Source of the DNA: Hevea brasiliensis
Taxonomy: Eukaryota > Streptophyta > Magnoliopsida > Malpighiales > Euphorbiaceae
DNA length: 64,000 nt
Direction: 5' to 3'
Assembly (NCBI RefSeq): GCF_030052815.1
Contig: NC_079498.1
Coordinates: forward strand, 98,164,041-98,228,040
Under the pieces are notes generated by a model. It had not been told where the DNA came from. It worked only from the letters and a program-made list of their open reading frames with translations, and ran no database searches. The position numbers and the translations under genes were made by a program. This document shows, one piece after another, positions 62,043 through 64,000 of this stretch (its first letter is position 1; each line of letters opens with the position of its first letter).

Positions 62043-62103
62043 CTGCACAGAAAATAAGTTAGTGAGATCACCTAAGTTGGGAGGCTAAAGATTTAGGTTA
62101 TAC
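62043..62103 (-). other. Candidate intron of the antisense gene
   Basis: On the minus strand GGTATAACC at the left and TTTTCTGTGCAG at the right give GT and AG ends 61 bases apart, which is short for a plant intron. Removing it does not join the frames in this copy (a TAG follows five codons on), so splicing is only possible, not shown. Confidence 0.35.
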
Positions 62104-62983
62104 CGATCCCAGGTCCGAGGTTAGAGAGCTGCAGCTCATAATCCTCATTGGCGATCATTTGCATTAGCCACCACTTCAGTTCGGCCATTACCGCATCTAG
62201 ACATGAATACTTGTGAATAGCCGCCTGGTCCTTCAATTCCTTTACCATGACGTCCTCGTCTCTATTTAGGGCGATCTTCTTTGGAACGGAATGGACCAAG
62301 TACTGCCAACTGCGTGGGATAACCTTGAAGCCATTCGGAATCTTACTCCTCAATATAAAGAACTGATTCTTCCAATTCTTCAATGAAGAAGGGAGATCAG
62401 TAAAAAACCCACAATGCTGCTTGGCTTGGAAAAACCAAGACTCATCATCCTTTCGTCAAGTGAGCCTATGCAACTCAGCAAAGACTTTTGCTGTAGGCTC
62501 GAGCTTTTTAGCTCGGCATAAGCCTCTGAAAGCCACTAGGATCCACTAAGAGTTTGGGTACACTTAGGCTACGCATACTTGATGAAACTTCAGAACGGCT
62601 TTAAAGAATTCGTTCAGGGGGAACCGAAGCCCGGCCTTCAATTGTTCTTCATATACCATAATCATGTCATTTTTTTCAAAGAAATAATCAGCTCGGTGAT
62701 CGCCATGACATCGGATGAGCTCGTGGGAGTCAGTCCGAAGGTTGTATTCTTGACTAATAGACTGAAGATCGATTTCCTGGAGGACCGATGGCAACTCATC
62801 CACGGGTAAATTTTCTTTCCCTGAAGAAGATGCTTGTTGATTGGGCCGCCGGCCATGGACTGAGATAGAGGTCGTAGATGGTTCGGGTTGCCTGCTCGGC
62901 CTCACCACCTCAACTTCATCCGATGTCCATGAGATATGGACGGAGGGAGGACTAGCAGAGCGCTGACCATCGGTGCCGCTCAT
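62104..62983 (-). pseudogene. Antisense LTR gene, Transposase_28-like N-terminal part
   Basis: The start chosen is the Met at 62983 (MSGTDGQRSASP), because the Met at 63154 lies upstream of the likely TATA box. After a Ser/Pro-rich head comes the conserved block: YEEQLKAGLRFPLNEFFKAVL near 62640-62580, WILVAFRGLCRAKKLEP near 62535-62485, and WFFQAKQHCGF and LPSSLKNWKNQFFIL near 62435-62355. One reading frame runs from 62983 to 62093 with only three stops (about 62563, 62545 and 62458). That order matches the Pfam family of putative gypsy-type transposon proteins (PF04195), recalled from memory. It lies antisense to gag-pol and inside the LTR. Confidence 0.72.
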
Positions 62984-63140
62984 TTTTAGAAAACAAAAAG
63001 GAAAAATAACCAAGAAAATATTAAAACTCTTACCAGAGTGTAAAACGGTGTCTGAAAACTTTAGAAAGCGAGAGGAAGTGCTGAAATCGCTAGGGGAAGG
63101 TCTAAAAATGACATAAGGAAACAAATGACTCACCTTTCCC

Positions 63141-63150
63141 CTATTTATAC
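63141..63150 (-). promoter_or_regulatory. TATA box of the antisense LTR gene
   Basis: Minus-strand GTATAAATAG, 158 bases before the chosen start codon at 62983. It points away from the sense TATA box expected about 0.95 kb further on (LTR position equivalent to 523-532). Confidence 0.6.
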
Positions 63151-64000
63151 CCATCTGAGCATTAAATGCTCACGAAGTCCCAAGCGATACATTGGTTAGC
63201 AGAACCAGGCTTCCACCTTGACACATCGCAAGAAGGTTCCAGAAACATAATAAAATCGGATAAATGAGATTGGTTAATTAAGTTCATCGGATTGTACAAA
63301 TTTTCAAACTTACAGATCGGCGAATAGAGATTCGTCTGGGGATCAGATCGGGTACACTCATCAGAGATCGAAAAAATAACCAATGTAATAACAAAACAAA
63401 AATATTCAAACAAAAATTTCATTTCATTTCCAAATGATCAGATTACATCAGTTAGGCGATCTCAAAAGATTGAATTACATCATGTGGGTGATCTCAAAAG
63501 ATCAGAATGAGAGAGATCGGGAAATAAGAGTGGACCTGATGCAAAGGGTAGAGATCGGAATAATAACCCTTAAAAGGGAATGGTCACAATGGGAAGATCG
63601 GAAAAGCCAGGAATGACCCGTGAGATCGGAGAACTCAGGGAGTTGAACAACTACCAATCATAGCCTTCAATTAGCTTTCCCCACTGTCAGATCCGAGTTA
63701 GTTAAAGCATCGCAGGCATGATCAGATCCTCACCACACATCTCATTTGCAAGGACGCCCTCCTAGCCGCCAGACGCCAAAACAGTTAAAGCAGCCCTGTA
63801 TATCTCGATCTCTACCGTTGATTATAATTGTAAGGATGGATCTAGAGCCCTCGGATCAAAAGCAGATGACAGATTCGGCGCTTTTTATTCCCAGCCTTTG
63901 GATCCATTTCGTAAGGCAAGATCCTTGACCGTTGGATTAAGAGGAGAAAGGACGAATATTCTGAACAGAATCCCGACCCTCCATTTTGATTCTCTTTAAT

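Larger units (their letters stand above)
60494..64000 (+). mobile_element. 3' LTR of the framing Tat-type element (right edge outside window)
   Basis: Starts TGTAGACACCATATTTTGG after the PPT. Positions 63567-64000 pair with 1-434, so the LTR continues beyond the window. Adding the 5' LTR pieces gives a length near 5.1 kb, in the Ogre range. It holds an antisense gene (below). 60494-61188 and 63184-63566 show no coding signal but share AGATCGG-type words with 1-1685. Confidence 0.8.

Noticed and set aside
62043..62103. A confirmed intron in the antisense gene
   Set aside because: The GT-AG pair is only 61 bases long and removing it leaves a stop five codons on in this copy, so it is kept only as a candidate.

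Overview
The window is plant genomic DNA made of nested LTR retrotransposons. I see no single-copy host gene. Plant origin is shown by Ty3/gypsy lineages found only in plants: a Tat/Ogre-type element with two RNase H domains, and two Del/Tekay-type chromoviruses with chromodomain-like tails. The AT-rich composition suits a eudicot; I cannot name the species.

The frame of the whole window is one Tat-type element on the + strand. Positions 1-434 match 63567-64000 without gaps (about 21 differences by eye, nearly all transitions), so both window edges lie inside its two LTRs. The 5' LTR runs from before position 1 to 1685 and resumes at 22335-22713. The PBS is at 22716-22734, gag is at 23533-23636 and resumes at 50637, and pol ends near 55977. 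A copia-like solo LTR (about 56742-58894) and a 60-bp minisatellite (58908-60385) follow. The PPT is at 60481-60493 and the 3' LTR starts at 60494. The reconstructed LTR is about 5.1 kb. It carries an antisense gene (about 62983-61189, minus) with a Transposase_28-like region and a coiled-coil tail, plus its own TATA box.

Insertion cluster 1 (about 1686-22334) lies in the 5' LTR. It is a tandem LTR-internal-LTR-internal-LTR array of a non-autonomous element with LTRs of about 3.9 kb and internal regions of only about 355 bp (PBS and PPT, no coding). The array carries three further LTR insertions: 1709-5217 (TSD AAATG), 13235-17602 (TSD ATTTT) and 9126-13174 (no TSD, bracketed by a 131-bp duplication).

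Insertion cluster 2 (23642-50631, TSD AAGAA) interrupts Tat gag. It is a Tekay-type element with gag-pol on the minus strand (about 43892-39105). Its two outer LTRs face opposite ways, so both outer ends are U5 ends. A second Tekay-type element (25737-38789: LTR, gag-pol, LTR, partial gag) sits in its left LTR. A solo LTR (46967-50608, TSD GGCAC) sits in its right LTR.

Every coding region is decayed: Tat lacks a recognisable protease and has a D-to-N change in integrase, and both Tekay pol regions carry stops or frameshifts. Part of the 28.3-34.6 kb and 37.9-38.8 kb damage may be consensus error rather than biology. Boundaries come from reading TG/CA ends, TSDs, PBS and PPT by eye; no alignment was run.
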